A stretch of DNA of 64,000 bases from Microbacterium hominis NBRC 15708 (GTDB taxonomy: Bacteria > Actinomycetota > Actinomycetes > Actinomycetales > Microbacteriaceae): the NCBI RefSeq assembly GCF_001592125.1, contig NZ_BCWI01000020.1, positions 1 to 64,000 on the forward strand. Direction: 5' to 3'. Made by a program: the position numbers and the translations under genes. Below are positions 39,314-47,784 of the stretch, piece after piece (positions within the stretch are counted from its first letter, which is position 1; every line of letters begins with the position of its first letter). A model generated the notes under the pieces. The model worked only from the letters and a program-made list of their open reading frames with translations, searched no databases and was not told the origin of the DNA.

Positions 39314-39340
39314 TTTGCACTCTTGGGGCGACAGTGCAAA
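39314..39340. promoter_or_regulatory. TetR operator candidate 2, TTTGCACT-N11-AGTGCAAA
   Basis: Perfect 8-base arms just upstream of the TetR start. With candidate 1 it makes four TGCACT-type half-sites within 52 bp, enough for cooperative binding by two dimers. Confidence 0.6.
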
Positions 39341-39380
39341 TTTCACGGATTCACGGCGCGGGGAATGCGGAACGCACTTT

Positions 39381-39394
39381 GTTGTTGCATCAAC
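39381..39394. promoter_or_regulatory. Operator-like palindrome GTTGTTGCATCAAC before the VOC gene
   Basis: Arms match in six of seven positions. It lies 88 bases upstream of the VOC start in the TetR-VOC gap. The MarR protein encoded at the end of the VOC-ribA-MarR operon is a natural candidate to bind it. The rest of the gap to 39482 shows nothing further that I can assign. Confidence 0.5.
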
Positions 39395-39482
39395 CATCGC
39401 CGCTCGGAGTCGCCGACGGCCCACCGAAAGGACCGCTCGTGCTCATCGTCTCCTTGTCCGTCGTCGGTGGCGGGGCGCCGGC

Positions 39483-40379
39483 ATGAAGGCCGCGACCCTG
39501 GACTGGCGGCCCGCGCCGGTGCACACCGCGGGTGCCGCCGCCGACGCCACGCGGATGGACACCGTCGAGCTGCTCGTGGGCGACCTCGACGCGCAGACCG
39601 CGTTCTACCGCGATGCCGTCTCGCTCGAGATCCTCGACCAGTCCGGCGCGCAGGCGACCCTCGGCCGTGACGGCATCCCGATCGTCGCGCTCACGCACGC
39701 CCCCGAGCTCCCGCCGTTCGACCGCCACGGTGCGGGCCTGTACCACACGGCGATCGCGTTCCCCGATCGCGCGGCGCTGTCGGCGGCCGTGATGTCGATG
39801 GCGCGCCGCGCCGGCGACACCTTCGAGGGCGCGACCGACCACACCTTCAGCAACGCGTTCTACTTCCACGACCCCGAGGGCAACGGCATCGAGCTGTACT
39901 GGGATCTGCCCACCGAGGTCTGGCAGGACAAGCCCGCCGGATGGATGCCGCGCAACACCGCGATCGACCCCAACGCCTTCCTCCGCGAGCACTTCGACCC
40001 GGCCCGCACGACCGCCGACGAGGCCACCGTCGGCCACGTCCACCTGCAGGTCGGCGACATCCCCACCGCCCGGCGCTTCTACGTCGACACGCTCGGCTTC
40101 GACGTGTCGATCGACGTGGGCTCCGCGCTGTTCCTCTCGGCGGGCGGCTACCACCACCACATCGGACTGAACACGTGGCACAGTGCGGGCGCCGGACCGC
40201 GGGCCGTGTCGCTCGGACTCGGCGACGTGCGGCTGCGGATGCCGGAGCGCGACGACGTGCTCGCGCTCGCCGATCGTGCGCGGCACGCGGGCATCGCGGT
40301 GCAGGACGACGGCGCCGGGGTGCGCCTGCGCGATCCGTGGGGGACGCTGCTGACCGTGCTTCCCGAGGGGAGCGCCTGA
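39483..40379 (+). CDS. Two-domain VOC-family protein (catechol 2,3-dioxygenase-like)
   Basis: 298 residues from the ATG at 39483. Two vicinal-oxygen-chelate modules are visible: residues about 20-140 (TVELLVGDLDAQTAFYRDAV, HTAIAFPD, NGIELYWDLP) and about 175-295 (VGHVHLQVGDIPTARRFYVD, GGYHHHIGLNTW). His and Glu residues in GLYHTAIAF, IELYWD and HVHLQV are candidate metal ligands. The layout resembles Bacillus CatE/MhqO-type ring-cleavage or quinone-handling proteins. The stop overlaps ribA (TGATG), and a MarR gene follows, suggesting an aromatic or quinone response. Substrate unproven. Confidence 0.83.
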   Translation: MKAATLDWRPAPVHTAGAAADATRMDTVELLVGDLDAQTAFYRDAVSLEILDQSGAQATLGRDGIPIVALTHAPELPPFDRHGAGLYHTAIAFPDRAALSAAVMSMARRAGDTFEGATDHTFSNAFYFHDPEGNGIELYWDLPTEVWQDKPAGWMPRNTAIDPNAFLREHFDPARTTADEATVGHVHLQVGDIPTARRFYVDTLGFDVSIDVGSALFLSAGGYHHHIGLNTWHSAGAGPRAVSLGLGDVRLRMPERDDVLALADRARHAGIAVQDDGAGVRLRDPWGTLLTVLPEGSA

Positions 40380-41023
40380 TGGCGCTCACGGCCGGCGGGC
40401 TGCCGGCGGCGACCGTCCGCACCGCGGTGACGGTGCCGCTGCGCTTCTCCGATGGGTACGAGACGACGGCGCGCGTGCACACCTTCCACGCCCTGGTGGA
40501 CGGCGCCGAGCACCTGCTGCTGAGCTTCGAGGGGCGAAGGCCCCGCGCGCGGGAGAGCGCACCGCTGGTCCGTCTGCACAGCGAGTGCCTCACGGGCGAC
40601 GTCTTCGGATCCGAGCGGTGCGACTGCGGACCGCAGCTGCGCGAGGCCGTCGAGCGGCTCTCCGAGGACGGCGGAGCGCTCCTCTACCTCCGGCAGGAGG
40701 GACGCGGCATCGGGCTCTACGCGAAGCTCGACGCCTACGCGCTGCAGGACGAAGGGCTCGACACCTACGAGGCCAACACGGCCCTCGGGCACGGCGAGGA
40801 CGAGCGCGACTACAGCGCCGCCGCGCAGATGCTGCACGCCGTCGGCATCCACCGGCTGCGTCTGCTCACGAACAACCCCGACAAGGTCGCGCAACTGCGC
40901 GCGCTCGGCGTCGAGGTGGCGGATGCCGTGGCCACCGGCGTGCACCTGACGGACGCGAACGCGCGCTACCTGCGTGCCAAGCGGGACCACACCGGTCACA
41001 CGATCGACGTCCCCGCGGCCTGA
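40379..41023 (+). CDS. ribA: GTP cyclohydrolase II
   Basis: 214 residues, stand-alone GTP cyclohydrolase II catalysing the first riboflavin step. Zinc cysteines Cys70, Cys81 and Cys83 are present in HSECLTGDVFGSERCDCGPQ. The GTP-binding and catalytic segment YLRQEGRGIGLYAKLDAYAL and the LLTNNPDKVAQLRALGVEV motif are intact. Its place between a VOC protein and a MarR regulator, away from other rib genes, is unusual: it may raise flavin supply, or act on another GTP-derived pathway, under stress control. No FMN-riboswitch-like leader is seen. Confidence 0.92.
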   Translation: MALTAGGLPAATVRTAVTVPLRFSDGYETTARVHTFHALVDGAEHLLLSFEGRRPRARESAPLVRLHSECLTGDVFGSERCDCGPQLREAVERLSEDGGALLYLRQEGRGIGLYAKLDAYALQDEGLDTYEANTALGHGEDERDYSAAAQMLHAVGIHRLRLLTNNPDKVAQLRALGVEVADAVATGVHLTDANARYLRAKRDHTGHTIDVPAA

Positions 41024-41028
41024 GGATC

Positions 41029-41511
41029 ATGGTGTATCCCGTTCCGCGCATGACCACCGCCGAAGCAGAGGCCTGGCTCGGGCTCATCCGCGTGTGCGAC
41101 CTGCTGCCCAGCGCGCTCGACTCGCAGCTGCAGCGCGACTCCGCCCTGACGCACTACGAGTTCGGGGTGATGACCTTCCTCCGGCGCATGCCGGAGGCCA
41201 CGGCCACCATGAGCGAGGTCGCCGAGGCGACCAACGCCACGCTGTCGCGGCTGTCCCACGTGTGCTCGCGTCTGCAGACGCGGGGTCTCGTGCTCAAGAG
41301 CGGGTGCCCCACCGACCGTCGGGTGAGCCGGGTGACCCTGACCGGCGCGGGGCGCCGGGAGCTCATCCGGGCCACCCCCGGCCACATCGCGACGGCCCGC
41401 TCGCTCGTGGTCGACGCGCTCTCCGCGGACGACCTCGCCCACCTGGCGCGGATCACGGCCGTCCTCGGCGAGCGTCTCGACCCGGACCACCGGTTCGGGG
41501 CGCACCAGTGA
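41029..41511 (+). CDS. MarR-family transcriptional regulator (VOC-ribA operon)
   Basis: 160 residues from the ATG at 41029, five bases after ribA; an ATG at 41050 is possible. The winged HTH is clear: LTHYEFGVMTFLRRMPEATA, MSEVAEATNATLSRLSHVCSR with recognition helix NATLSRLSHVC, and wing CPTDRRVSRVTLT. Cysteines in HVCSRL and SGCPTD could make it thiol-sensitive, like quinone-sensing MarR proteins; that is speculative. Probably autoregulates the VOC-ribA-MarR operon through the palindrome upstream of the VOC gene. Confidence 0.87.
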   Translation: MVYPVPRMTTAEAEAWLGLIRVCDLLPSALDSQLQRDSALTHYEFGVMTFLRRMPEATATMSEVAEATNATLSRLSHVCSRLQTRGLVLKSGCPTDRRVSRVTLTGAGRRELIRATPGHIATARSLVVDALSADDLAHLARITAVLGERLDPDHRFGAHQ

Positions 41512-41533
41512 GCCGCGTCGGTACGCTGGCACC

Positions 41534-42127
41534 GTGACCACCTGGCGCAGCTCGCAGAAGGCCGACCGGCGCGCGCGACTGCTCGTGGAGGCGGCGGCGC
41601 TGTTCGCCCGTCGCGGCTTCGCCGCCGTCACCACCGTCGAGATCGGCGAGGCGGTGGGGATGAGCGGCCCGGCGCTGTACAAGCACTTCCCGAGCAAGGA
41701 CGCGATCCTCGCCGAGCTCCTGGTCGACGCCAGCGAGCGGCTGCTGCAGGGCGGCCGCGAGATCGTCGCGGGCACAGGTCCGTCCGACGCCGTCGCCGCG
41801 GGAGCCGTGCTCGACGAGCTCATCGCCTTCCACATCGGCTTCGCGACGGCGGCGCCCGACATCATCCGCATCCAGGATCGCGAGCTCGCCGGTCTCGACT
41901 CCGACACCAACCACCGGGTGCGGCGGCTGCAGCGCGCGTACGTCGCCGAGTGGGACGTCGTGCTCGCCACCGCCGCGCCGGCCCTGAGCGCGCCCGAACG
42001 CGAGACCCGCCTGCTCGGCGTCTTCGGCCTGCTCAACTCGACGCCGCACAGTGCGGGGGCGAGCGGGGACGACGCGGCACGGATCCTCGCCGGGATGGCG
42101 CGGCGTGCGCTGCGGGACGAGGCCTGA
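41534..42127 (+). CDS. TetR-family regulator next to acyl-CoA carboxylase operon
   Basis: 197 residues from the GTG at 41534. A textbook TetR HTH is followed by an effector domain: ADRRARLLVEAAALFARRGF, TTVEIGEAVGMSGPALYKHF PSKDAILAELL. It converges on the MaoC-mccA-mccB operon, two bases between the stops. Regulators of this type often sit beside leucine or acyl-CoA degradation genes and bind acyl-CoA ligands. By position it is the likely controller of the carboxylase operon, whose promoter is 4 kb to the right, and is a candidate for the palindrome at 12530. Confidence 0.87.
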   Translation: MTTWRSSQKADRRARLLVEAAALFARRGFAAVTTVEIGEAVGMSGPALYKHFPSKDAILAELLVDASERLLQGGREIVAGTGPSDAVAAGAVLDELIAFHIGFATAAPDIIRIQDRELAGLDSDTNHRVRRLQRAYVAEWDVVLATAAPALSAPERETRLLGVFGLLNSTPHSAGASGDDAARILAGMARRALRDEA

Positions 42128-42129
42128 GC

Positions 42130-42609
42130 TCACCCCTCCTCGGTCGGTGCGCACCGCATGAGCACGCTGCGGGTCGCGGTCGCCACGACCTCGCCGCGCT
42201 GGTTGCGCATCGTGTGGGCGAGCTCGACGACGCCCTGACCGGGACGTGAGGCGGACCGCCGCGTGCCGACGACGAGCGTCTCGGCGTACAGCGTGTCGCC
42301 GTGACGCACGGGAGCCGGGAAGCGCACCTCCCCGAATCCCAGGTTCGCCACGATCGTGCCCTGGGTCAGCTGCGCGACCGAGAGGCCGACCATCGTCGAG
42401 AGCGTGAACATGCTGTTGACGAGCCGCTCGCCGAACTCCGTGCCGGCCGCCCACGCGGCATCCAGGTGCAGCGACTGCGTGTTCATGGTGAGCGTCGTGA
42501 ACAGCACGTTGTCGGTCTCCGTCACGGTGCGCCCCGGGGCGTGCACGTAGAGCGCCCCCTCGATGAACTCCTCGAAGTACAGTCCCCGCTGCCGGATGAC
42601 CTCGCTCAC
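42130..42609 (-). CDS. MaoC-family dehydratase
   Basis: 159 residues, hotdog fold. The GTG at 42609 overlaps the mccA stop (GTGA). The hydratase signature is visible: RTVTETDNVLFTTLTMNTQS with the Asp/Asn dyad, then LVNSMFTLSTMVGLSVAQLT, VRFPAPVRHGDTLYAETLVV. MaoC proteins hydrate 2-enoyl-CoA or mesaconyl-type acids. As the last gene of a carboxylase operon it probably acts on a branched enoyl-CoA such as 3-methylglutaconyl-CoA, or on another acyl-CoA. Exact substrate unknown. Confidence 0.88.
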   Translation of the reverse strand: MSEVIRQRGLYFEEFIEGALYVHAPGRTVTETDNVLFTTLTMNTQSLHLDAAWAAGTEFGERLVNSMFTLSTMVGLSVAQLTQGTIVANLGFGEVRFPAPVRHGDTLYAETLVVGTRRSASRPGQGVVELAHTMRNQRGEVVATATRSVLMRCAPTEEG

Positions 42610-44630
42610 GTCGTCCCCTCCTCGTCCTCGTGCCCGTCCTCGTCCGCGGGCTCGATCGCGGCGACCACGCCGCCGCGCACCACCTGGTCGCCGACCGCGA
42701 CGCGCAGGCGGAGGATGCCGTCGACGCCGGCCCGCAGCACGTGCTCCATCTTCATCGCCTCCACGGCGACGACCGGCTCTCCCGCGCGCACCCGCGCGCC
42801 GTCCTGCGCGGCCACCATCACGACGGTCCCCGGCAGGGGGGAGGCGATCGTCGGCGACGCGTCCGCGCGGTCGTCCGCGGCGTCGTCGATCGTGCGCTCG
42901 GAGACGAGGACGGCCCCGGCGTCGCTGCGCAGCCACAGCCCCGCGGGGGCGGCAGCGACCGGGAAGGTGCGGCCGCGACCGTCGATGACGACCGTGGCCG
43001 ACCCGCCGTCCGCGCCATGCCGCCGCACGGATGCCGCGACCGGCGCCGCATCGCCGACGGCGACGCGCAGCGGCGTGGACCACACCCGCACGCGGGCCTC
43101 GGCGTCGGCGGACACGAGGTCGTACACGCTCGGGGCCGCCGCCGCGCCGAGACGCCAGCCGTCGGCGCGGCTCCAGGGGCCGCTCACGGTCGCGTCGGGG
43201 ACCCGGGTCGCCGACGCCGCGTGCATCACGAGCGCCGCCTCCGCGAAGGTGCGCTCCGTGACGTCGGGGAAGGGCAGTTCGTCGAAGACGCGGGCGATCA
43301 GGCCGGTGTCGAGCGCGCCGGAGACCACCTCGGGGCGCTCCAGCAGCAGGCGGAGGAACGTGAGGTTCGTCTCGAAGCCGAAGATCGCCGTCCCGTCGAT
43401 CGCGCGCACGAGGCGCCGGCGCGCCTCCTCCCGGTCGGGGCCCCACGCGATGAGCTTCGCCAGCATCGGGTCGTAGTCGGTCGAGACGACGAGGCCGTCC
43501 TCGAGCGCCGTGTCGACCCGCACCCCGGCCCCCGACGGGTGGACGACGCGCGTGACCGGACCGCCGGTGGGCAGGAACCCGGCGCGCGGGTCTTCCGCGT
43601 AGACGCGCACCTCGATCGCGTGCCCGTCCAGGCGCACGTCCTCTTGGGCGAACGGCAGCGGCTCCCCGGCGGCGATCCGCAGCTGCAGCTCGACGAGGTC
43701 GCGGCCCGTGACCATCTCGGTGACGGGATGCTCCACCTGCAGACGGGTGTTCATCTCCATGAAGAAGAACGTGTCGGGCCGGTCGCCCGGCACGATGAAC
43801 TCGACCGTGCCCGCCCCGATGTAGCCGACGCTCCTCGCCGTCTCGCACGCGGCCGCGCCGATGCGCGCGCGGGTCGCGGCGTCGAGCAGGGGGGAGGGCG
43901 CCTCCTCGACGACCTTCTGGTGGCGCCGTTGCAGCGAGCACTCGCGCTCGCCGAGGTGCACCACCGTGCCGTGCGCATCGGCGAGGATCTGCACCTCGAT
44001 GTGGCGCGGTGCGGTGACGTAGCGCTCCAGGAACAGCGTGTCGTCGCCGAAGGATGCCGCGGCCTCCCGGCGGGCGGCGGCGACCGCGGCCGGAAGCCCT
44101 GCCGCCTCCGTGACGACGTGCATGCCCTTGCCGCCGCCGCCCGCGGACGGCTTGATCAGCACCGGGAAGCCGACCTCCGCCGCCCCCGCGATCAGCTCCG
44201 CGTCGGTGAGGCCCGCGCGGGCGATGCCGGGGACGGTGGGCACGCCGCACGCGGCGACGGTGCGTTTGGCGGAGATCTTGTCGCCCATGACCTCGATCGC
44301 CTCGGGCGACGGGCCGATGAAGACGAGGCCCGCGTCGGCGCAGGCCCGTGCGAAGGCGGCGTTCTCGGCGAGGAAGCCGAACCCCGGATGGATCGCCTCG
44401 GCACCGGTGGCGAGCGCGGCATCCACCACGCGTTCGATCGACAGGTAGCTCTGCGCGGCGGCGGCGGGCCCCAGCCGCACCGCCTCGTCGGCCAGGCGCA
44501 CGTGGAGCGCGTCGGCGTCGGCGTCGCTGTAGACGGCGACCGAGCGGATGCCGAGCGTGCGCAGTGTCCGGATGATGCGGACGGCGATCTCGCCGCGGTT
44601 GGCGATGAGGACGGTGCGGAGGGCGCTCAT
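42606..44630 (-). CDS. mccA: Biotin-dependent acyl-CoA carboxylase alpha subunit (methylcrotonyl-CoA type)
   Basis: 674 residues. The biotin-carboxylase domain (1-450) has LIANRGEIAVRIIRT, GFGFLAENAAFA, the ATP-grasp loop KPSAGGGGKGMHVV, ERECSLQRRHQKVVEEAPSP and MNTRLQVEHPVTE. A variable linker follows, then the biotinyl domain with SPLPGTVVMV and biotin-bearing Lys627 in AMKMEHVL. The length and partner fit 3-methylcrotonyl-CoA carboxylase of leucine degradation, but acetyl/propionyl-CoA carboxylases look similar. The beta subunit is immediately upstream and a MaoC gene overlaps downstream. Confidence 0.88.
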   Translation of the reverse strand: MSALRTVLIANRGEIAVRIIRTLRTLGIRSVAVYSDADADALHVRLADEAVRLGPAAAAQSYLSIERVVDAALATGAEAIHPGFGFLAENAAFARACADAGLVFIGPSPEAIEVMGDKISAKRTVAACGVPTVPGIARAGLTDAELIAGAAEVGFPVLIKPSAGGGGKGMHVVTEAAGLPAAVAAARREAAASFGDDTLFLERYVTAPRHIEVQILADAHGTVVHLGERECSLQRRHQKVVEEAPSPLLDAATRARIGAAACETARSVGYIGAGTVEFIVPGDRPDTFFFMEMNTRLQVEHPVTEMVTGRDLVELQLRIAAGEPLPFAQEDVRLDGHAIEVRVYAEDPRAGFLPTGGPVTRVVHPSGAGVRVDTALEDGLVVSTDYDPMLAKLIAWGPDREEARRRLVRAIDGTAIFGFETNLTFLRLLLERPEVVSGALDTGLIARVFDELPFPDVTERTFAEAALVMHAASATRVPDATVSGPWSRADGWRLGAAAAPSVYDLVSADAEARVRVWSTPLRVAVGDAAPVAASVRRHGADGGSATVVIDGRGRTFPVAAAPAGLWLRSDAGAVLVSERTIDDAADDRADASPTIASPLPGTVVMVAAQDGARVRAGEPVVAVEAMKMEHVLRAGVDGILRLRVAVGDQVVRGGVVAAIEPADEDGHEDEEGTT

Positions 44631-44634
44631 GCGA

Positions 44635-46203
44635 TCACATCCGGAAGACGCCGTAGCCGGCGTCGGGCATCGGGGCGCGGGCGACGACGTCGAGGGCGAG
44701 CCCCAGCACGTCGCGGGTCTGCGCGGGCTCGATCACCCCGTCGTCCCAGAGACGCGCGGTGGAGTAGTAGGGGCTGCCCTGGTGCTCGTACTGCGCACGG
44801 ATCGGCGCCTCGAACGCCTCCTTCTCGGCGGTGGTCCAGGGGGTGCCGGCGGCGTCGAGCTGCTCGCCGCGCACCGTGGACAGGACGGACGCCGCCTGCG
44901 GCCCGCCCATGACCGACACCCGCGCGCCGGGCCAGAGCCAGAGGAACCGGGGCGAGTAGGCGCGCCCGCACATCGAGTAGGTGCCGGCGCCGAACGAGCC
45001 GCCCACGACGACCGTGAGCTTGGGCACCCGCGCGCACGCGACGGCGTTGACCATCTTCGCGCCGTGCTTCGCGATGCCGCCGTGCTCGTACTCGCGGCCG
45101 ACCATGAAGCCCGTGATGTTCTGCAGGAACAGCAGCGGGATGCCGCGCTGGTCGCACAGCTCGACGAAGTGCGCGCCCTTGAGCGCCGACTCGCCGAAGA
45201 GCACGCCGTTGTTCGCGACGATGCCGACGGGGTGGCCGTGGAGGTGCGCGAAGCCGGTGACGAGCGTCTCGCCGTACTCGCGCTTGAACTCGCTGAAGCG
45301 ACTGCCGTCGACGAGGCGGACGATGATCTCGCGGGCGTCGTAGGGCGTGGTCAGCTCGACCGGGACGACGTCGTACAGCGAGTCCGGGTCGTGCAGCGGC
45401 GGGTCCGCGGGCCCGAGCCGATACGGCAGCGGTGCCGGCTCGGGCACCGTCGCGACGATCTCGCGGACGATGCGCAGCGCGTCCGCGTCGTCGGCGGCCA
45501 GGTGGTCGGTGACGCCGGAGATGCGCGAGTGCGTGACGCCGCCGCCGAGCTCTTCGGCGCTGACCACCTCGCCGGTCGCGGCCTTCACGAGCGGCGGGCC
45601 GCCGAGGAAGATCGTCCCCTGATCGCGGACGATCACGGTCTGATCGCTCATCGCCGGGACGTACGCGCCGCCGGCGGTCGAGGAGCCCAGGACGGCCGCG
45701 ATCTGCGCGATGCCGTCCCGCGACATCCGGGCCTGGTTGTAGAAGATGCGTCCGAAGTGGTCGCGGTCGGGGAACACCTCGTCCTGGAGGGGGAGGAAGG
45801 CGCCGCCCGAGTCGACGAGGCAGATGCACGGCAGGCGGTTCTCCGCGGCGACCTCCTGCGCGCGCAGGTGCTTCTTCACGGTCATCGGGTAGTACGTGCC
45901 GCCCTTGACGGTCGCGTCGTTGGCGACGACCATGACGTGCCGACCGTGCACGAGCCCGATCCCCGCGACGACCCCGGCCGCGGGCGCCTCGCCGTCGTAG
46001 AGGCCGTCGGCGGCGAGAGGGGCGAGCTCGAGGAAGGGGCTGCCGCGGTCGAGCAGCAGATCGATCCGGTCGCGCGCCAGCAGCTTGCCGCGCGCGGTGT
46101 GCCGGCGCCGCGACGGTTCGGGGCCGCCGAGGGCCGCGGCCTCCCGCTTCGCCCGCAGCTCCGCGACGAGGGCGCGGTAGCCGTCCGTGGTCGTCGTCGA
46201 CAC
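44635..46203 (-). CDS. mccB: Acyl-CoA carboxylase beta subunit (methylcrotonyl-CoA type)
   Basis: 522 residues from the GTG at 46203 (GAGG five bases upstream). A crotonase-fold carboxyltransferase with MccB-like features: [77 protein letters not shown], and [20 protein letters not shown], the acyl-CoA/biotin pocket. These segments point to 3-methylcrotonyl-CoA (or geranyl-CoA) carboxylase rather than propionyl-CoA carboxylase. It heads the leftward carboxylase operon and is divergent from a MarR gene across a short palindrome-containing region. Confidence 0.9.
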   Translation of the reverse strand: MSTTTTDGYRALVAELRAKREAAALGGPEPSRRRHTARGKLLARDRIDLLLDRGSPFLELAPLAADGLYDGEAPAAGVVAGIGLVHGRHVMVVANDATVKGGTYYPMTVKKHLRAQEVAAENRLPCICLVDSGGAFLPLQDEVFPDRDHFGRIFYNQARMSRDGIAQIAAVLGSSTAGGAYVPAMSDQTVIVRDQGTIFLGGPPLVKAATGEVVSAEELGGGVTHSRISGVTDHLAADDADALRIVREIVATVPEPAPLPYRLGPADPPLHDPDSLYDVVPVELTTPYDAREIIVRLVDGSRFSEFKREYGETLVTGFAHLHGHPVGIVANNGVLFGESALKGAHFVELCDQRGIPLLFLQNITGFMVGREYEHGGIAKHGAKMVNAVACARVPKLTVVVGGSFGAGTYSMCGRAYSPRFLWLWPGARVSVMGGPQAASVLSTVRGEQLDAAGTPWTTAEKEAFEAPIRAQYEHQGSPYYSTARLWDDGVIEPAQTRDVLGLALDVVARAPMPDAGYGVFRM

Positions 46204-46217
46204 GGCATCCTCATTTC

Positions 46218-46235
46218 GGTTATCAATCAGTAACC
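46218..46235. promoter_or_regulatory. Inverted repeat GGTTA-N8-TAACC between mccB and MarR gene
   Basis: Perfect 5-base arms in an A/T-richer patch 14 bases upstream of the mccB start. It resembles the GGTTATTC-type site in front of the paralogous MarR gene at 47303, so MarR binding is plausible. Confidence 0.45.
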
Positions 46236-46323
46236 CGATCAGGAACATAGCGCCTGCGCCGCCGAATGTCCACCGTCGGCGCCGTTCTGGGACGGCGCGG
46301 CGCGCGTGGGGCACAATGATGCG

Positions 46324-46815
46324 ATGAGCACGACGCCCGATCAGCCCGCGTCCTACTGGTACGCGGACGACGATGCGCGGTCGACGTCGGTCATGGAGGC
46401 CATGCGCTCCTACCGGGCGGCCGAGGTCGCGATGCGGCGACGGACGCAGCAGTCGATGGACATGGGCGAGAACGAGCTGCTCGTCCTGCGCTTCCTCGCC
46501 CGGGCGCGACTGCGGGGCGAGCCGGTGACCCCCGTGACGCTGAGCAGATATCTCGGCATCACCTCGGCATCCACGACGGCGCTGCTGGATCGCCTGGAGA
46601 GGTCGGGGCACATCACGCGCACGCCGAACCCGGGGGACCGGCGCAGTGTGCTGATCGCGTCGAGCGAGAAGTCAGACCTCGAGGTGCGTCACACCCTGTC
46701 GGCGATGCACGAGCGCATGATGGCGGTCGTGCGCGAGATGGACGAGGACCAGCGCGACACCGTCATCCGGTTCCTGGATGCGATGCGCGTGGCCGTGGAT
46801 CACATCGACGCGTAG
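46324..46815 (+). CDS. MarR-family transcriptional regulator (paralogue 1)
   Basis: 163 residues from the ATG at 46324; a CACAAT -10-like element lies only a few bases upstream, so the mRNA leader is very short or absent. The winged HTH has [45 protein letters not shown] and wing [15 protein letters not shown]. The recognition helix [15 protein letters not shown] is nearly identical to that of the convergent MarR gene, so both may read the same DNA. It is divergent from mccB and could control the carboxylase operon. Confidence 0.87.
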   Translation: MSTTPDQPASYWYADDDARSTSVMEAMRSYRAAEVAMRRRTQQSMDMGENELLVLRFLARARLRGEPVTPVTLSRYLGITSASTTALLDRLERSGHITRTPNPGDRRSVLIASSEKSDLEVRHTLSAMHERMMAVVREMDEDQRDTVIRFLDAMRVAVDHIDA

Positions 46816-47303
46816 TCGCGCGAGACGACCGATCCGGCGATCTCGTCGGCGGCGCCGGTCGCGGCGTCCAGGAAGCTCAGCACGGCGGCCCGCCCCGACG
46901 GGTCGAGCCTGCGGATGGCCGCGGCCACGCGGTTCTCGAAGGCGTCGACGAGGTCGGCGACCTCCGCCGCGGCCCGTTCGGTCGGCGCGATGAGGATGCT
47001 GCGACGGTCGGTGGGGTGGTTCACGCGCTGCACACTGCCGAGGCGCTCCAGGCGGTCCAGCAAGGCGGTCGTGGATGCCGAGCTGATGCCGAGGTGGCGG
47101 GAGATCTCGCTCGGTTTGACGTCCAGGCCGTCGCGGTCGCAGGCGAGGACGTACTGGAGGATGCGCAGTTCGTTCTCGCCCAGTGCGGCGTTGGCCCGGA
47201 CGCGCTGATGCATCTGCGCGTCCGCGGCCCGGAAGCGCGCGAGCGCATCCAGGACATCGGTCGTGCCGGATGTGTGTGTGGTCGTCACCGCACTCACCTC
47301 CAC
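46800..47303 (-). CDS. MarR-family transcriptional regulator (paralogue 2)
   Basis: 167 residues from the ATG at 47303; GTG 47297 and 47288 are alternatives. The sequence parallels its neighbour: [54 protein letters not shown], wing NHPTDRRSILIAPTE. The genes are tail to tail and overlap by 16 bases, as expected from an inverted duplication. It is divergent from the small DUF7882-type gene across an A/T-rich promoter region with its own inverted repeat. The ligand is unknown. Confidence 0.87.
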   Translation of the reverse strand: MEVSAVTTTHTSGTTDVLDALARFRAADAQMHQRVRANAALGENELRILQYVLACDRDGLDVKPSEISRHLGISSASTTALLDRLERLGSVQRVNHPTDRRSILIAPTERAAAEVADLVDAFENRVAAAIRRLDPSGRAAVLSFLDAATGAADEIAGSVVSRDYASM

Positions 47304-47362
47304 TCAGAGTCGGCGCCCGTAAAGGGTTCGGTGACACCAATATAGCTCATGATATATCTCGC

Positions 47363-47392
47363 TTGACTAACTACTTATTCACGGAATAACCT
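47363..47392 (+). promoter_or_regulatory. Sigma-70-type promoter for the small-protein pair
   Basis: TTGACT at 47363-47368 and TAACCT at 47387-47392 are separated by 18 bases in one of the few A/T-rich patches of the window, 65 bases before the gene at 47458. Confidence 0.55.
47375..47389. promoter_or_regulatory. Inverted repeat TTATTC-acg-GAATAA inside the promoter
   Basis: Perfect 6-base arms between the -35 and -10 elements. Read leftward it is GGTTATTCCGTGAATAAG, similar to the repeat at 46218. Likely target of one of the two MarR paralogues. Confidence 0.5.
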
Positions 47393-47457
47393 ACTTCACG
47401 ACAGATCCACCGCTGCGGCGAGGCCGAGCCCGACGCGCACCGAATGAGGGAGTCACG

Positions 47458-47784
47458 ATGGGACGCTTGTACTACGGCAACACCAGCGACGCGATCGAGG
47501 TCGACGACACCGACCTGGCTCACCTGAGGATGGTGGCGATGACGAAGCTGCGTCGTTCCGAGGGCTTCAGCCTCACCTTCTCGTCGCCGACGCGTGGCCG
47601 CAGCGCCCTCTGGGTGCACTGCGCCATCCCGCTGCGCTTCGAGTTCGATGCGGCGGAGCCGATCCGCCTCGAGCCGGCCCGCGTCAACGAGCTGGCCCAG
47701 GCCGCCGCCTCCGCGGCGGGCATCGTCGTCGAGCTGGCCGCCGAGGCCGTGCCCTCGCGTGCCGAACTGGCGGCCGTCGCATGA
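47458..47784 (+). CDS. Small conserved protein, DUF7882-like
   Basis: 108 residues. The N-terminus MGRLYYGNTSDAIEVDDTDL AHLRMVAMTKLRRSEGFSL and the segment LWVHCAIPLRFEFDAAEPIR are shared, from memory, with a small protein family common in Microbacteriaceae (DUF7882), which some databases mislabel as ATP-dependent DNA ligase. No ligase motif, membrane segment or catalytic residue pattern is present, and the predicted fold is mixed alpha/beta. It overlaps the next gene by four bases and sits under a promoter with a MarR-like inverted repeat. Function unknown. Confidence 0.8.
   Translation: MGRLYYGNTSDAIEVDDTDLAHLRMVAMTKLRRSEGFSLTFSSPTRGRSALWVHCAIPLRFEFDAAEPIRLEPARVNELAQAAASAAGIVVELAAEAVPSRAELAAVA

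Noticed and set aside
40379..41023. FMN riboswitch in front of ribA
   Set aside because: ribA starts within the stop of the VOC gene, and no conserved RFN-element segments were visible upstream of the operon.
47458..47784. Annotation as ATP-dependent DNA ligase
   Set aside because: Only 108 residues with none of the ligase nucleotidyltransferase motifs; likely a propagated database label.
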